Of a stretch of DNA of 64,000 bases, positions 24,756-34,900 are shown in pieces. The notes beneath the pieces are model-generated. The model did not search any database, was not told the origin of the DNA, and worked only from the letters and a program-made list of their open reading frames with translations. This DNA is from an uncultured Ignavibacteria bacterium (GTDB lineage: Bacteria; Bacteroidota; Ignavibacteria; SZUA-365), in contig CAJXVM010000009.1 of assembly GCA_913061095.1 (NCBI GenBank), positions 1-64,000 of the forward strand, in the 5' to 3' direction. A program made the translations under genes and the position numbers. Every line of letters begins with the position of its first letter. Position 1 is the stretch's first letter.

Positions 24756-26116
24756 TGTCTCTTGTCACGCGCACAGCGGAAGTTCTGCGCACTGATGGCA
24801 TCCTGCGTCGCGGTGCACATCTGCTGCTCGCCGCCAGCGGGGGCTGCGATTCCACCGTGCTTGGACATGTGCTCGGTGCGCTGCGCCGCGCGTGGGACCT
24901 GCAGCTCACCTTCGTCTATGTGCATCATGCGCTGCGCCGCGAGGCCGATGCCGAAGCCGTTTTTGTGCGCGACTTCGCGACGGAGAGCGGCGCATCGTTC
25001 GAGATGCTCCGCGTGGATGTCCCCGCCGTGCATGCGGTGGAGGGCGGCTCCGTGCAGGACGTCGCACGCCGGCTGCGCTACGAGGCCCTTGAATCCGTGC
25101 GCGCGCGCATCTGTGCGGATGCCATCCTGACCGCCCATCACGCCGATGATCAGGCGGAGACGCTGCTCGGTCGTTTTCTCCGAGGCACCGGTGTGCAGGG
25201 ACTCGCCGGCATTCGGCCCCGCTTCGGACGCGTCTATCGTCCCTTCCTCGCCACGACACGGGATGAAATCGAAGCTTGGGCATCGAAACACGGTCTTCGC
25301 TGGATGCAGGATGCCTCGAACGACAGCGACACATATGACCGCAACCGGCTGCGCCACCATGTCATTCCCGCCGTGCGCACGCATGCGGAGAATGCCTGGC
25401 CCTCGGTGATGACCGACACGGCGCGTCTTTTCCAGTCCCTCGACGAATTTCTCGAGCGGCATATCAGTCGCCTGGCGGACGACTGCATCTCCGAGCGCGG
25501 CACTGCGGTTGTTCTTGCGGTTCCGGTACTGAAAGGGTATTTTGAATTCGAACAGCTGTCCCTCCTTCGCCGTGCGCTGGCAGAGCTTCGCGGCAGCGGG
25601 GGTGCGTTCGATGAAGTGTTCTCACTGCATCAGCTGATCTCTGCCGATCCCGGGAAGCGCGCCGTCCTGCGAGGCGGCGTTGTCGCTTTCAGGGAGAAAG
25701 CCTCCATTGTCATCGAGGCGTCCGCTCCACCTGCGGATCCGCGGCGGATCACTGTTGACGCGGAATGCACATTCGATGCAGCAACCTTCCGGATCGAGCG
25801 CTGTGAGCTCTCGACGGTCAGTTTCCACGCGAATCCGTCGGAGGAGTACATCGATCTCGATACCGCGGGAGAGGATTTCATTCTCCGGCCGTGGAGTGCG
25901 GAGGACGTCTTTCGTCCCCTGGGCTTCGACGCGGACAAGCGTGTCGGCAGCTTCCTTGCCGACCGCGGCATCCCGCTGCACCGGCGCCTGCGCATTCCGG
26001 TGCTCGAGGGACAGCACGGTATCGTTTGGATCTGCGGCGTCCGGCTCGATGAGCGGGCGCGAATCAGACTGGAAACGGAGCGCGCAGCACGCATTGAATA
26101 TCTATACCAGACCTGA
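24755..26116 (+). CDS. tilS: tRNA(Ile)-lysidine synthase
   Basis: 453 residues. TilS attaches lysine to C34 of tRNA-Ile(CAU), changing its codon reading from AUG to AUA; ATP is used through the PP-loop. SGGCDS (about 28-33) is that loop, followed by VHHALRREADAEA, TAHHADDQAETLLGRFLRGTG and NRLRHHVIP. The C-terminal TilS substrate domain is present (about 370-450; RPWSAEDVFRPLGF). Directly followed by hpt and ftsH, the classical order in many bacteria. Confidence 0.95.
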   Translation: MSLVTRTAEVLRTDGILRRGAHLLLAASGGCDSTVLGHVLGALRRAWDLQLTFVYVHHALRREADAEAVFVRDFATESGASFEMLRVDVPAVHAVEGGSVQDVARRLRYEALESVRARICADAILTAHHADDQAETLLGRFLRGTGVQGLAGIRPRFGRVYRPFLATTRDEIEAWASKHGLRWMQDASNDSDTYDRNRLRHHVIPAVRTHAENAWPSVMTDTARLFQSLDEFLERHISRLADDCISERGTAVVLAVPVLKGYFEFEQLSLLRRALAELRGSGGAFDEVFSLHQLISADPGKRAVLRGGVVAFREKASIVIEASAPPADPRRITVDAECTFDAATFRIERCELSTVSFHANPSEEYIDLDTAGEDFILRPWSAEDVFRPLGFDADKRVGSFLADRGIPLHRRLRIPVLEGQHGIVWICGVRLDERARIRLETERAARIEYLYQT

Positions 26117-26121
26117 ATTTC

Positions 26122-26700
26122 ATGACACCAGACGTTGACATTCCGCAGGAAATTGAAATCAGAGGCGACCGCTTCGTGCCCTTCATTGAAGTGCAGCGCA
26201 TTCAGGAGCGCACCACCGAAATTGCCGAACGCATCAACCGTGACATGGACGGCGAGACGCCGATTTTCATCTGCGTGCTGAACGGCGCGTTCATGTTTTT
26301 CGCGGATCTGGTGCGCCAGATCACCATCGACTGTGAGGTGGATTTCCTGAAGCTTTCCAGCTACGGCGAGAAGAAAATATCCTCCGGAAACGTCCAGCTC
26401 GTCAAGGATCTGAACTGCGAGGTGGAGGGACGCAACATCGTGATTGTTGAGGATATCGTCGACACGGGATTCTCCATCGACTTCATGAAGAAGTGGATCG
26501 GAAAAAAGAACCCCGCCTCGCTGAAAATTGTTACATTACTGCATAAACCGTCGAGTACGAAAATCAGTCACACGCTCGATTATGTCGGTTTTGAGATTCC
26601 GACCAAATTCGTGGTGGGATACGGACTCGACTACGCGCAGAAGGCACGGAATCTGCCGGCGATTTACATTCTCGACGGCAATCATGATACGGAACAGTGA
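26122..26700 (+). CDS. hpt: Hypoxanthine phosphoribosyltransferase
   Basis: 192 residues. Salvages hypoxanthine (and usually guanine) with PRPP to IMP/GMP. The PRPP-binding motif VEDIVDTG is at about 109-116, and the flexible loop SSYGEKKISSG at 79-89. The C-terminal VGYGLDYAQKARNLPAIYIL is the standard purine-contact region. Starts 5 nt after tilS and ends 15 nt before ftsH. Confidence 0.95.
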   Translation: MTPDVDIPQEIEIRGDRFVPFIEVQRIQERTTEIAERINRDMDGETPIFICVLNGAFMFFADLVRQITIDCEVDFLKLSSYGEKKISSGNVQLVKDLNCEVEGRNIVIVEDIVDTGFSIDFMKKWIGKKNPASLKIVTLLHKPSSTKISHTLDYVGFEIPTKFVVGYGLDYAQKARNLPAIYILDGNHDTEQ

Positions 26701-26715
26701 CACAGTAATCGTGAA

Positions 26716-28944
26716 GTGAACGCATTCATGTCTCAAGACTTCAATCCCAACTGGTATATATTCCCCGGCCCGCCGGGCGACGGTGACGAACCGAAGAAGG
26801 ACTCCGGCGAGCAGAACAGGAATGACAAGCGTCAGCCGGGCGGCGGCAAGCCCCCCGAGGAGAACAACTGGGCGCGATATTCCAAGGTGATTCTCACCTG
26901 GCTGCTGGTGCTCATCATCTTCTTTGTGGCGGCGCAGTTTTTCAACACCGAGCCCGAAGCGCCGGTGATCAGTTATTCTCAGTATCAGAAATTCCTCAAC
27001 GGGGAAGTGCGGACACTCGATGACACCGAGGTGAAAATCGTTCGGGCAACGGTCTACAAGTCCAATCTCAACGACTATGAGATGGTCGCCTATCTTAATC
27101 AGTCCTATCCCCTGCAGACGAAGAAGGATGGACCCGCCGAGGAGACGACCAAGTTCAGTGTCAATCTCGGCGCCGTGGATTCGGAGATGCAGCAGGAATG
27201 GATCGAACGCGGCATCGAAGTAACATTCGAGGAAAAGGACTCGATGTGGACGCAGACACTGATCAGCCTGCTGCCCTGGATTCTCATCATCGGTGTCTGG
27301 CTGTTTTTCATGCGGCGCATGCAGGCGGGTGCCGGCGGCGGACCGAAGGGGCTGTTCTCCTTCGGTAAAAGCCGCGCCAAGATGGTGAGCGAGAATTCCA
27401 TCCGCATCAATTTCTCCGATGTGGCCGGTGCCGACGAAGCAAAATTCGAGCTGCAGGAGGTCATCGAGTTCCTCAAGGAGCCCGGGAAATTCCAGCGTCT
27501 CGGCGGCAAGATTCCGCGCGGTGTGCTGCTGCTCGGACCGCCGGGAACCGGCAAGACGCTGCTTGCGCGTGCCGTGGCCGGCGAGGCGGGCGTGCCGTTC
27601 TTCTCGATCAGCGGCGCCGAGTTCGTCGAGATGTTTGTCGGCGTGGGTGCGAGCCGTGTTCGTGATCTGTTCGAAAATGCCAAGAAGAATTCTCCGTGCA
27701 TTGTCTTCATCGATGAGATAGATGCCGTGGGACGCCAGCGCGGCGCCGGGCTCGGCGGCGGACATGACGAGCGCGAGCAGACGCTCAACCAGCTGCTCGT
27801 TGAGATGGACGGCTTCGAGCAGGGGAGTACCGTGATCATAATCGCCGCGACCAATCGTCCCGACGTGCTCGATCCCGCTCTGCTGCGTCCCGGACGCTTC
27901 GATCGCCAGATCGTCGTCGATCGTCCCGACGTCAAGGGCCGCCTCGGTATTCTCAAAGTGCATACGCGCAAGATTCCCCTCGATCCCGACGTGGATCTGG
28001 AGGTGCTCGCCAAGGGCACGCCCGGACTGGCCGGCGCAGAACTCGCCAACCTTGTAAACGAATCGGCACTGTACGCGGCACGGCGAAACATGAAGACCGT
28101 GACCATGCGTGATTTCGAGGAGGCGAAGGACAAGATCATGATGGGCATGGAGCGCAAGAGCCTTATCATCTCCGATGATGAGAAGCGCATGACGGCCTAT
28201 CACGAGGCGGGGCACGTACTCGTGGCAAAGATGATTCCCGAGGCCGATCCCGTGCACAAGGTTACCATCATTCCGCGCGGCCGCGCGCTCGGTGTGACTA
28301 CGTATCTGCCGATCGACGAAAAGCATACCTACTCGAAACCGTATCTCGAGGCGATGATCGCCTACGCAATGGGCGGGCGTGCCGCTGAACTGCTGATCTT
28401 CGGGCAATTGACCACCGGTGCCGGCAACGACATCGAACGCGCGACCTCGCTTGCGCGCAAAATGGTCTGCGAATGGGGGATGAGTCCACTCGGACCGCTG
28501 ACCTTCGGTGCCAAGCAGGAGGAAATCTTCCTTGGCCGGGAGATCTCGCAGCACCGCGATTACAGCGAACAGACGGCCATTGCCATCGACGAGGCCGTAC
28601 GCACGATCGTGCTCGAGGGCATGCAGCGTGCCGACAACATTCTGCAGGAGCACAGGGACATCCTCGACAAGCTCTCGGTTGCGCTGCTCGAACGCGAAAT
28701 CCTCGACAGCGAAGAGATCGATCTGATCCTGCGCGGAGAGGAACTTCCGCCGAAAAAGACACAGGAGAACGGCAACGGCGAAGACATCCGTAAAGCCGGA
28801 GAAGAACGCCTGAAGATCGACCAGGAACGGGCGGATAAAATCCGCCGCGCGGTCGAGGAGATCAAGCGACAGGAGGAGCAGGAGAAACAGGAAAAGCAGG
28901 AGAATCAACAGGATCAGCAACAGGATAAGGACAGGGATGCATGA
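26716..28944 (+). CDS. ftsH: ATP-dependent zinc metalloprotease FtsH
   Basis: 742 residues from GTG 26716; ATG 26728 (starting MSQDFNPNW) is equally plausible because neither has a clear ribosome site. A cytoplasmic N-terminus precedes two membrane helices (about 58-77 and 177-198) around a periplasmic domain. AAA+ motifs: Walker A GPPGTGKT (about 275-282), Walker B VFIDEID (about 330-336), [20 protein letters not shown]. The zinc motif HEAGH is at about 496-500. The last 80 residues are a highly charged E/K/Q-rich tail, longer than usual. FtsH degrades membrane and short-lived soluble proteins. Its stop overlaps the next start (ATGA). Confidence 0.96.
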   Translation: MNAFMSQDFNPNWYIFPGPPGDGDEPKKDSGEQNRNDKRQPGGGKPPEENNWARYSKVILTWLLVLIIFFVAAQFFNTEPEAPVISYSQYQKFLNGEVRTLDDTEVKIVRATVYKSNLNDYEMVAYLNQSYPLQTKKDGPAEETTKFSVNLGAVDSEMQQEWIERGIEVTFEEKDSMWTQTLISLLPWILIIGVWLFFMRRMQAGAGGGPKGLFSFGKSRAKMVSENSIRINFSDVAGADEAKFELQEVIEFLKEPGKFQRLGGKIPRGVLLLGPPGTGKTLLARAVAGEAGVPFFSISGAEFVEMFVGVGASRVRDLFENAKKNSPCIVFIDEIDAVGRQRGAGLGGGHDEREQTLNQLLVEMDGFEQGSTVIIIAATNRPDVLDPALLRPGRFDRQIVVDRPDVKGRLGILKVHTRKIPLDPDVDLEVLAKGTPGLAGAELANLVNESALYAARRNMKTVTMRDFEEAKDKIMMGMERKSLIISDDEKRMTAYHEAGHVLVAKMIPEADPVHKVTIIPRGRALGVTTYLPIDEKHTYSKPYLEAMIAYAMGGRAAELLIFGQLTTGAGNDIERATSLARKMVCEWGMSPLGPLTFGAKQEEIFLGREISQHRDYSEQTAIAIDEAVRTIVLEGMQRADNILQEHRDILDKLSVALLEREILDSEEIDLILRGEELPPKKTQENGNGEDIRKAGEERLKIDQERADKIRRAVEEIKRQEEQEKQEKQENQQDQQQDKDRDA

Positions 28945-29618
28945 CAGCCCCGTCGAAGCTCTCCGGAACGGCTGAGCATGTTTCCTTCGAATTTGAGCTG
29001 ATGCGGAAGGGCATCCACATGATGTCCCTATCCATCCCCGTGGTATATTATTTCATCCCGAAGGAACTCGCCCTGCTGATTCTCATCCCGCTGACACTGG
29101 CCTTTGTGCTCGGCGATGTGCTGCGAACCTTCCATGAGCCGAGTTTTCGTCTCTATCACCGGATTTTCGGAAAGATGCTGCGTCCCCACGAGAAGACGCG
29201 GCAGAAGAAAACGCTCAACGGCGCAAGCTGGGTATTGATTTCCGCGACGTTCTGCGTGCTTGTGTTTCCCAAGCTCATCACCATCACCGCCTTTGCGATT
29301 CTCATCGTCTCCGACACCGTCGCCGCGCTCATCGGCCGGCGGTACGGAACAAAGCGCTTCAATGACAAGTCGCTCGAGGGTTCCTCGGCTTTCGTGATTT
29401 CCGCCGTCATTGTCATTCTCTTTACGCCCAAGCTGCAGCACGCGCCGGCCGAGTATTTCATTGCGATCGTCTCGGCCGTGATCGGTGCGATTGCGGAAGT
29501 GCTTTCCTTCGACATCATCGATGACAATTTCGCCATTCCGGTCGCCATTGGTTCTGCGATGTGGCTTTTGTATGTTCTGTTTTTACCGGAAATGAATGTG
29601 TATGCCCTGGACGGCTGA
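28941..29618 (+). CDS. CTP-dependent lipid kinase-like / dolichol kinase-like membrane protein
   Basis: 225 residues, about six membrane helices. The segment [26 protein letters not shown] (about 123-148) matches the conserved core of the Sec59/Dgk1 and phosphatidate cytidylyltransferase-like family, whose members phosphorylate dolichol or diacylglycerol using CTP. RRYGT.....KSLEGS is the diagnostic part. The start region (ELMRKGIHM) is also typical. A bacterial polyprenol or diacylglycerol substrate is inference. Overlaps ftsH by 4 nt and precedes the DUF4837 gene by 1 nt. Confidence 0.75.
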   Translation: MTAPSKLSGTAEHVSFEFELMRKGIHMMSLSIPVVYYFIPKELALLILIPLTLAFVLGDVLRTFHEPSFRLYHRIFGKMLRPHEKTRQKKTLNGASWVLISATFCVLVFPKLITITAFAILIVSDTVAALIGRRYGTKRFNDKSLEGSSAFVISAVIVILFTPKLQHAPAEYFIAIVSAVIGAIAEVLSFDIIDDNFAIPVAIGSAMWLLYVLFLPEMNVYALDG

Positions 29619-29619
29619 C

Positions 29620-30687
29620 ATGAAAGCACCCGTGCTTCTGAGTGCATATCTTACGGCCCTGCTTCTCGCGTCTTGCGGAGTAGATACGAAGGAACAGGCC
29701 CTCGGTGAACATGACGTTATTACCGTTGTCGCCGACAGCGCGGACTATGATGCGTTGTCGGATGTCATTGAAAACGCCTTCACGGAGCCTTTCTTCACGC
29801 CGCAGCCGGAGACCTGGTTTCGTTTGCGCCGCCTGGATCTGGGAGAGCTGCTCGACAACAAGCGCCGCCGCAACATTCTGATCGTCGCGCCTCTGAATGC
29901 GGAGAACCGCATGGGCGACTACATGCGCTCCGCGCTGGATTCCACGGTGAAGGAACTCGTTCGTGCAGGAGAACAGCACGTGTTCGTCAAGCAGGATCTC
30001 TGGTACAAGGGACAGACGGTTGTGCACCTGACGGCCAGGAACATGCAGGAGCTGCGCGATTTCATGGTCGCGAACGCGGATCAACTGGAATATTACTTTA
30101 AGAAGTCATGGGATGATCGCGAGAAGGAGCGCCTGTGGACGCTGCCGCGGGAGAACGACATCGAGCAGCAGCTCATGGATGATCACGGCTTTTCTCTTGC
30201 CGTTATCCGCGGCTGGTTCGTGGCGAAAGACAGCGCGGAAATCTCCAGCGTGCTGCTTCGGCGGCAGGCGCCGGCGGAAACCGAGCGCTGGCTGCTCGTA
30301 CACTGGATCGACACGATCGACACGGGGCTGCTCACCAATGATTTCGCTTTCGAGACACGCAACCGCCTCACGGAGACCCTGTTCCGCACATTCGACGATT
30401 CTGCCTGGGTGGTGATCGATTCGCTGCATCATCTGCAGTTTGACGAGGTTCGCTTCCAGGATCGCTTCGCCGTGCGTATGAAGGGGCTCTGGCGCATGAA
30501 CGATTACAGCATGGGCGGGCCGTTCGTCAGCTATCTCTTTTATGACGAGCAGCAGGAGCGCATATATTTTCTGGACGGCTCCGTGTTTGCACCGAAATAC
30601 GAGAAGAAAAAACTGATGCAGGACGTCGATGTCATGATGCAGACCTTCTACACGCGTGCGCTCGAGGAGGCGGAGGGAGGCAGCTGA
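29620..30687 (+). CDS. DUF4837-family lipoprotein
   Basis: 355 residues from ATG 29620, directly after the previous stop; a start at 29596 would hide the signal peptide. Residues 1-19 form a lipoprotein signal with lipobox LLAS-C. The rest (about 23-350) matches DUF4837, a family of unknown function found mostly in Bacteroidota and relatives; it begins with ITVVADSADYD and ends with a helix EKKKLMQDVDVMMQTFYTR. Probably anchored to the inner face of the outer membrane or to the inner membrane. The ATG of the next gene overlaps its stop (TGATG). Confidence 0.78.
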   Translation: MKAPVLLSAYLTALLLASCGVDTKEQALGEHDVITVVADSADYDALSDVIENAFTEPFFTPQPETWFRLRRLDLGELLDNKRRRNILIVAPLNAENRMGDYMRSALDSTVKELVRAGEQHVFVKQDLWYKGQTVVHLTARNMQELRDFMVANADQLEYYFKKSWDDREKERLWTLPRENDIEQQLMDDHGFSLAVIRGWFVAKDSAEISSVLLRRQAPAETERWLLVHWIDTIDTGLLTNDFAFETRNRLTETLFRTFDDSAWVVIDSLHHLQFDEVRFQDRFAVRMKGLWRMNDYSMGGPFVSYLFYDEQQERIYFLDGSVFAPKYEKKKLMQDVDVMMQTFYTRALEEAEGGS

Positions 30688-31652
30688 TGCACCGCGCATC
30701 GGGATCTGGAGATCTTCGCCGCTGGGCGGTCTGGGGTGGAAAGCTGCTGATTGCGGCTCTCCTGCTGTTTCTCCTGGTTCAGAATGTAAACAGCAATACC
30801 CTCCTTCCCACCCTGACCGGGGCGCAGCCACTGTTTCTCGTCGGAGCGGTCCTGCTCCTCATCCCTAATCTCCTGTTCCAGTATCGGAAGTGGGCTCTGC
30901 TGCTTCGCAGCGTGCATCCCGCCGTGCGGCCGCATGACATAGGCGCGTCACTGATGCTCGGATTTACGTTCGGTGTGGTCACACCGGCTCGCATCGGGGA
31001 ATTCGGCGGCCGCGCGTTCGCCGTGCGCGGCACCGACCGGCTGGCATTGATCGGACTGACCGCCGTGGATAAGCTCGCGACCCTGACCGTTACCGTGATG
31101 GCCGGCAGCGTAGGCCTGCTGATTTTCTGTATCCAGCACCCGTTCATCGATCCCGCACTGCTTGCTGCCGCAGAGCTGACCGTCCTGTCTTTTGTGGCGG
31201 GACTGTCCCTGCTGTGGACGCGACGGAAAAGATCCGCATCCGTGATCCCGCCGGCCCGCTGGCTTCAGCAGCGGATCCAACGCATTCAGAGTGCGCTGGC
31301 CGGTGTCGATACGCGCCTGCGTGTGCGTCTTCTTCTGCTGTCGCTCCTGTTCTACTGCACATTTCTGCTGCAGTTCGTACTGCTGCTCTATGCGTTTGGC
31401 AGCACGGATCTGCTTTCGGCGCTGGCGGGCATCAGTACGATCATGCTGATCAAGACCGTCATTCCCCCCGTGACCGTCGGTGAACTCGGCATCCGCGAGG
31501 GAGCGAGCGTCTATGTGCTGGGACATGCGGGCATTGTCGCCGCTGCGGCATTCAGCGCGTCGCTGCTGCTGTTTGCGATCAACATCCTTCTCCCCAGCCT
31601 GGCGGGTCTTCTCATTCTGTTTCGCCGTTCCACAGCGCATCATCCCGCGTGA
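30687..31652 (+). CDS. Flippase-like membrane protein (LPG-synthase transmembrane / UPF0104 family)
   Basis: 321 residues, about eight membrane helices. Family signatures GVVTPARIGEFGGRAFAV (about 93-110) and the later PPVTVGELGIREGASVYVLG are typical of the transmembrane domain of lysylphosphatidylglycerol synthase/flippase proteins (AglD-like). No lysyltransferase domain is present, so it is a stand-alone membrane unit with transport or lipid-flipping as the family hypothesis. Overlaps DUF4837 by one base and the GT2 gene by four (GTGA). Confidence 0.78.
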   Translation: MHRASGSGDLRRWAVWGGKLLIAALLLFLLVQNVNSNTLLPTLTGAQPLFLVGAVLLLIPNLLFQYRKWALLLRSVHPAVRPHDIGASLMLGFTFGVVTPARIGEFGGRAFAVRGTDRLALIGLTAVDKLATLTVTVMAGSVGLLIFCIQHPFIDPALLAAAELTVLSFVAGLSLLWTRRKRSASVIPPARWLQQRIQRIQSALAGVDTRLRVRLLLLSLLFYCTFLLQFVLLLYAFGSTDLLSALAGISTIMLIKTVIPPVTVGELGIREGASVYVLGHAGIVAAAAFSASLLLFAINILLPSLAGLLILFRRSTAHHPA

Positions 31653-32809
31653 TCGCGTTCTCCTTTTTTTCCCTGTTCGCCGCGCTGACGGCCGTATACA
31701 TGCTGTTTCTCTTCCGCATGCGGTCGGGACTGCGCTGGCTGGCATCCCGTCAGCAGGAGGGCCTGTCTGTCGGAGCGTCTTCGCCGCCCTCGCTGACCGT
31801 AGTGGTACCCATGCGAAATGAAAAGGGGAGTATCGCGGACTGCGTCGCGTCGCTGCGGGCACAGGACTATCCATCGGACAGGATGCGCGTGATTCTCATC
31901 GACGATCACTCCGAGGATGATTCCGCCATCGTTGCCGGCACAGCGATTTCAGGTGACGATCGTTTTCGCCTTCTCCGTCTCGGCGAACATGAAGCCGGGA
32001 AGAAGGATGCGATTACCGCCGGGGTGCGGGAAGCAGAGGGAGAGATCATCGTCACCACCGACGCGGATTGCCAGCATGAACCGCAGTGGCTGCAGACGCT
32101 CACGGAGCCGTTTGCCCACGGCGCGGATATCTGTGCCGGTCCGGTGGTGTACGAGCGGCGCGACACGCTGTTCGCCCGGCTGCAGGCGATGGAATTTCTC
32201 GGTCTTGTCGGGGTCGGCGCCGGTTTTTTCGGCATCGGATGGCCGAGGCTCTGCAACGGCGCCAATCTCGCGTATCGCCGGGCGATGTTCGATGCGGTGG
32301 ATGGGTTTGCGGGGAATGCCGGTATCCCGAGCGGCGATGATGAGTTTCTGCTGCACAAGATCGTGTATCGGGAGGGGGGACGCGCGGAATTCGTGACGCA
32401 TCCTGACGCCGTGGTGCGCACGGAGGGGGCAGCAGGTCCATGGAGCTTCCTGCGACAACGCATCCGCTGGGTCTCGAAAGCGCGGCGATACGAAGATGGA
32501 CGTTTCGTCTCTTTCCTCGTGCTGCTTTTCGTGTATTTTGCGTTTGCCGCGGCCGCACCGCTGATCAGCATGACGTCGCCGGTGGCCCTGGGAGCGGGCC
32601 TGGTGTTCTTCCTGCTGAAGCTGCTCGCTGACGGCGCGGTCCTGTTCACCAGTGCGACGCTGTTTCGGCGTCCGCTTCGGCCGCTTGACCTGATTGTCGC
32701 TGAAGTGCTGCATCCGTATTATATCGTGACCGTCTCGCTGACCGGATTTTTTGGAACATATTCATGGAAAAACCGCAGGCTGAAGAACAGCAAACCGATT
32801 TCTGGGTGA
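31649..32809 (+). CDS. Membrane-anchored family 2 glycosyltransferase
   Basis: 386 residues from GTG 31649. N-terminal membrane helix (about 3-22), then a GT-A domain: VVVPMRNEKGSIADC, LIDDHSEDDS, catalytic metal site TTDADCQH (DxD at 138-140), GDDEFLLHK and the RQRIRW (QxxRW) acceptor motif. Two to three C-terminal membrane helices follow (about 295-380). The layout fits processive or lipid-linked sugar transferases. With the kinase-like and flippase-like neighbours it suggests building of a lipid-linked glycan, but donor and acceptor are unknown. Overlaps the next gene by 46 nt. Confidence 0.82.
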   Translation: MIAFSFFSLFAALTAVYMLFLFRMRSGLRWLASRQQEGLSVGASSPPSLTVVVPMRNEKGSIADCVASLRAQDYPSDRMRVILIDDHSEDDSAIVAGTAISGDDRFRLLRLGEHEAGKKDAITAGVREAEGEIIVTTDADCQHEPQWLQTLTEPFAHGADICAGPVVYERRDTLFARLQAMEFLGLVGVGAGFFGIGWPRLCNGANLAYRRAMFDAVDGFAGNAGIPSGDDEFLLHKIVYREGGRAEFVTHPDAVVRTEGAAGPWSFLRQRIRWVSKARRYEDGRFVSFLVLLFVYFAFAAAAPLISMTSPVALGAGLVFFLLKLLADGAVLFTSATLFRRPLRPLDLIVAEVLHPYYIVTVSLTGFFGTYSWKNRRLKNSKPISG

Positions 32810-33726
32810 AAGAAGGGGCACTGCGACCCATCTGGAAGGTGAGCAGCTATTTTACCCTGTTCATTTTTCTTTTCCTGTTTCTGTACATGCTCGGCGGATC
32901 CCTGAATCTCCTTATCGGCTGGCGTTTCGGGAATCCTCTGTTCATGCTGGTCGCGGCTGTACTGCCGACGCTGTTTCTTCTGCGTATTTCCGACGGGCGA
33001 TCCTTCCGTGACGCCACCGGGCTTCACTGGTCGTCCCGCAGCCTGCGGCAGCTCGGTGCCGGGCTGCTTCTCTCGGGATGCATGCTCGTACTTCTGTTTG
33101 CGCTGGAACTTCTCATCGGGGATGCGCGTATGTTTCTCGGCCGTTTCCCGCCGGCCCATATCCTGCACATTCTCATCATGGGCTTCCTGTCATTCGCCCT
33201 CGTCGGCCTTGCCGAGGAAATCCTGATGCGCGGGTATCCATTCGACGTCCTCCTCAGGCAGGGAAGCACCTGGTCTGCGCTGCTGGTCACCTCGGTGCTG
33301 TTCAGTCTGATGCACGCGATGAATCCGGACATCGGATGGATGGGTTTCGGAAATATCCTCTTGGCGGGCATCTGGCTCGGTGTCGCCCGTCTCGTGACGG
33401 GATCACTCTGGCTCGCAATCGGGCTGCACACCGGGTGGAATTTTTTTCTCGGGCCGGTGTTCGGCTTCCCGGTCAGCGGGATTCACGAGCGCAGCCTGTT
33501 CATCACCGAGACCGGTGGTCCGGCAATCATTACCGGCGGTTCGTTCGGACCGGAGGGCGGACTGCTTGCAACGGTCATCCTGCTCGCGGGCACCGCGGCG
33601 CTGTTCCTTCCCGCGCTGCGCGCATGGCTTTCCGATCCTGACGACGGTATGGATCTTCAACGCGGGACGGTGATGCAGGAATCCGACGACGTGAATTACG
33701 ATTCTGAAAGCGAGGCATCCTCATGA
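32764..33726 (+). CDS. CPBP-family intramembrane glutamic protease
   Basis: 320 residues, about seven to eight membrane helices. CPBP signature motifs: EEILMRGYPF (glutamate pair at 151-152, R156), SLMHAMNPDIG and HTGWNF. Such proteins are related to CAAX prenyl proteases and bacteriocin-immunity proteins; most bacterial members have no known substrate. The start overlaps the GT2 gene by 46 nt, unusually long for this operon; a downstream start would shorten the first cytoplasmic segment but not the core. Overlaps the TPR gene by 4 nt. Confidence 0.8.
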   Translation: MEKPQAEEQQTDFWVKEGALRPIWKVSSYFTLFIFLFLFLYMLGGSLNLLIGWRFGNPLFMLVAAVLPTLFLLRISDGRSFRDATGLHWSSRSLRQLGAGLLLSGCMLVLLFALELLIGDARMFLGRFPPAHILHILIMGFLSFALVGLAEEILMRGYPFDVLLRQGSTWSALLVTSVLFSLMHAMNPDIGWMGFGNILLAGIWLGVARLVTGSLWLAIGLHTGWNFFLGPVFGFPVSGIHERSLFITETGGPAIITGGSFGPEGGLLATVILLAGTAALFLPALRAWLSDPDDGMDLQRGTVMQESDDVNYDSESEASS

Positions 33727-34892
33727 AGCATCTCACGATGAAATACATCCCCATTCTCATGTTGTTCATGGTTGTCGGGTTCTCTGGCACCGCCCGGGCG
33801 CAGTGGATCCCGGATCCCACGATCAACGCGATTATCGATGACGGCATTCGTGATACCTACAATATGAAGTTCGCGGATGCCGACCGCGCCTTCCGCAGGG
33901 TCGTCGCGGCATATCCCGATCACCCGGCGGGACACTTTTTCCTCGCGATGGTGGAATGGTGGCGCATTCTGATCGACATCGACGATGAATCGCGCGACGA
34001 CCGTTTTCACGACATGCTCGATGACGTGATCGATCTCTGTGACAAGCGCCTCGACAGGAATGAACGCGACATCGCGGGGCTGTTTTTCAAGGGCGGAGCG
34101 ATCGGCTTTCAGGGCCGGCTGCACGCCAACCGGAAGAGCTGGATCAAGGCCGCCACACGCGGCAGAGAAGCGCTTCCCGTGGTGATGGATGCGGCGGAGA
34201 TCGCGCCGGAGAACGCCGATCTGGCGTTTGGCACGGGCATCTACGATTATTACGCTGCTGTTCTGCCCGACCGCTATTCGGTGCTCAAGCCGCTAATGAT
34301 GTTCCTGCCCGATGGCGACAGGGAGCGCGGGATTCGTGAACTCAAGCATGCAGCAGAGAATGCGCGCTTCGCGAACTGGGAGGCGATGTATTTCCTGATG
34401 CAGGTGTATTACGGCGAAGAGAACAAGCCGTCGAACGCGCTGACGTATGCGCGGCGGCTCATGCGCGCGTTTCCGGACAATCCGGTATTTCACCGGTATT
34501 ACGGTCGCACCTATGTCAAGCTTGGAAACTGGCGGCGCGCGGCGGACGTGTTTTCAGACATCCGCGAACGTGTGAAGAAGGGGAAACGGGGATACAGCAC
34601 GAAGATGGAACGGGAGGCGCTGTACTACCTCGGATACGACGCAATGCTTCGGAAGGAGTATCGGACGGCGATGAGATATTTCGTCGCCTGCGATAAACTC
34701 TCGCGCGGTCTCGACAGTGACGGACCGTCAGGATTCATGGTCATGGCGAACCTGCGCATGGGAATGACGCATGACCTGCTGGGGGAGCGGAAATATGCTG
34801 TTAAGCAATACAGGAAGGTGCTGCGGATGCCGGAATTCCGGGGGTCGCATGAGCTGGCGGAGCGGTACAGGAAAAGTCCGTATAAGCGATAA
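33723..34892 (+). CDS. Secreted TPR-repeat protein, last gene of the operon
   Basis: 389 residues. Signal peptide to about residue 27 (TARAQ). TPR-like helices span much of the rest (NMKFADADRAFRRVVAAYPDHPAGHFFLAMVEWW..., NALTYARRLMRAFPDNPVFHRYYGRTYVKLGNWRRAADVF, KQYRKVLRMP). FCB relatives carry similar 'tetratricopeptide' proteins of unknown role. Ends just before the CACAGATTGCAC hairpin that separates this operon from kbl. Confidence 0.75.
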   Translation: MKHLTMKYIPILMLFMVVGFSGTARAQWIPDPTINAIIDDGIRDTYNMKFADADRAFRRVVAAYPDHPAGHFFLAMVEWWRILIDIDDESRDDRFHDMLDDVIDLCDKRLDRNERDIAGLFFKGGAIGFQGRLHANRKSWIKAATRGREALPVVMDAAEIAPENADLAFGTGIYDYYAAVLPDRYSVLKPLMMFLPDGDRERGIRELKHAAENARFANWEAMYFLMQVYYGEENKPSNALTYARRLMRAFPDNPVFHRYYGRTYVKLGNWRRAADVFSDIRERVKKGKRGYSTKMEREALYYLGYDAMLRKEYRTAMRYFVACDKLSRGLDSDGPSGFMVMANLRMGMTHDLLGERKYAVKQYRKVLRMPEFRGSHELAERYRKSPYKR

Positions 34893-34900
34893 GAGTCTTA

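Noticed and set aside
26536-28920. 794-codon antisense frame opposite ftsH
   Set aside because: ftsH motifs are complete on the other strand; the antisense product has no recognisable domain.
31649-33726. Bacteriocin or immunity system from the CPBP gene
   Set aside because: No small peptide gene or export ATPase is adjacent, and CPBP proteins are often unrelated to bacteriocins.
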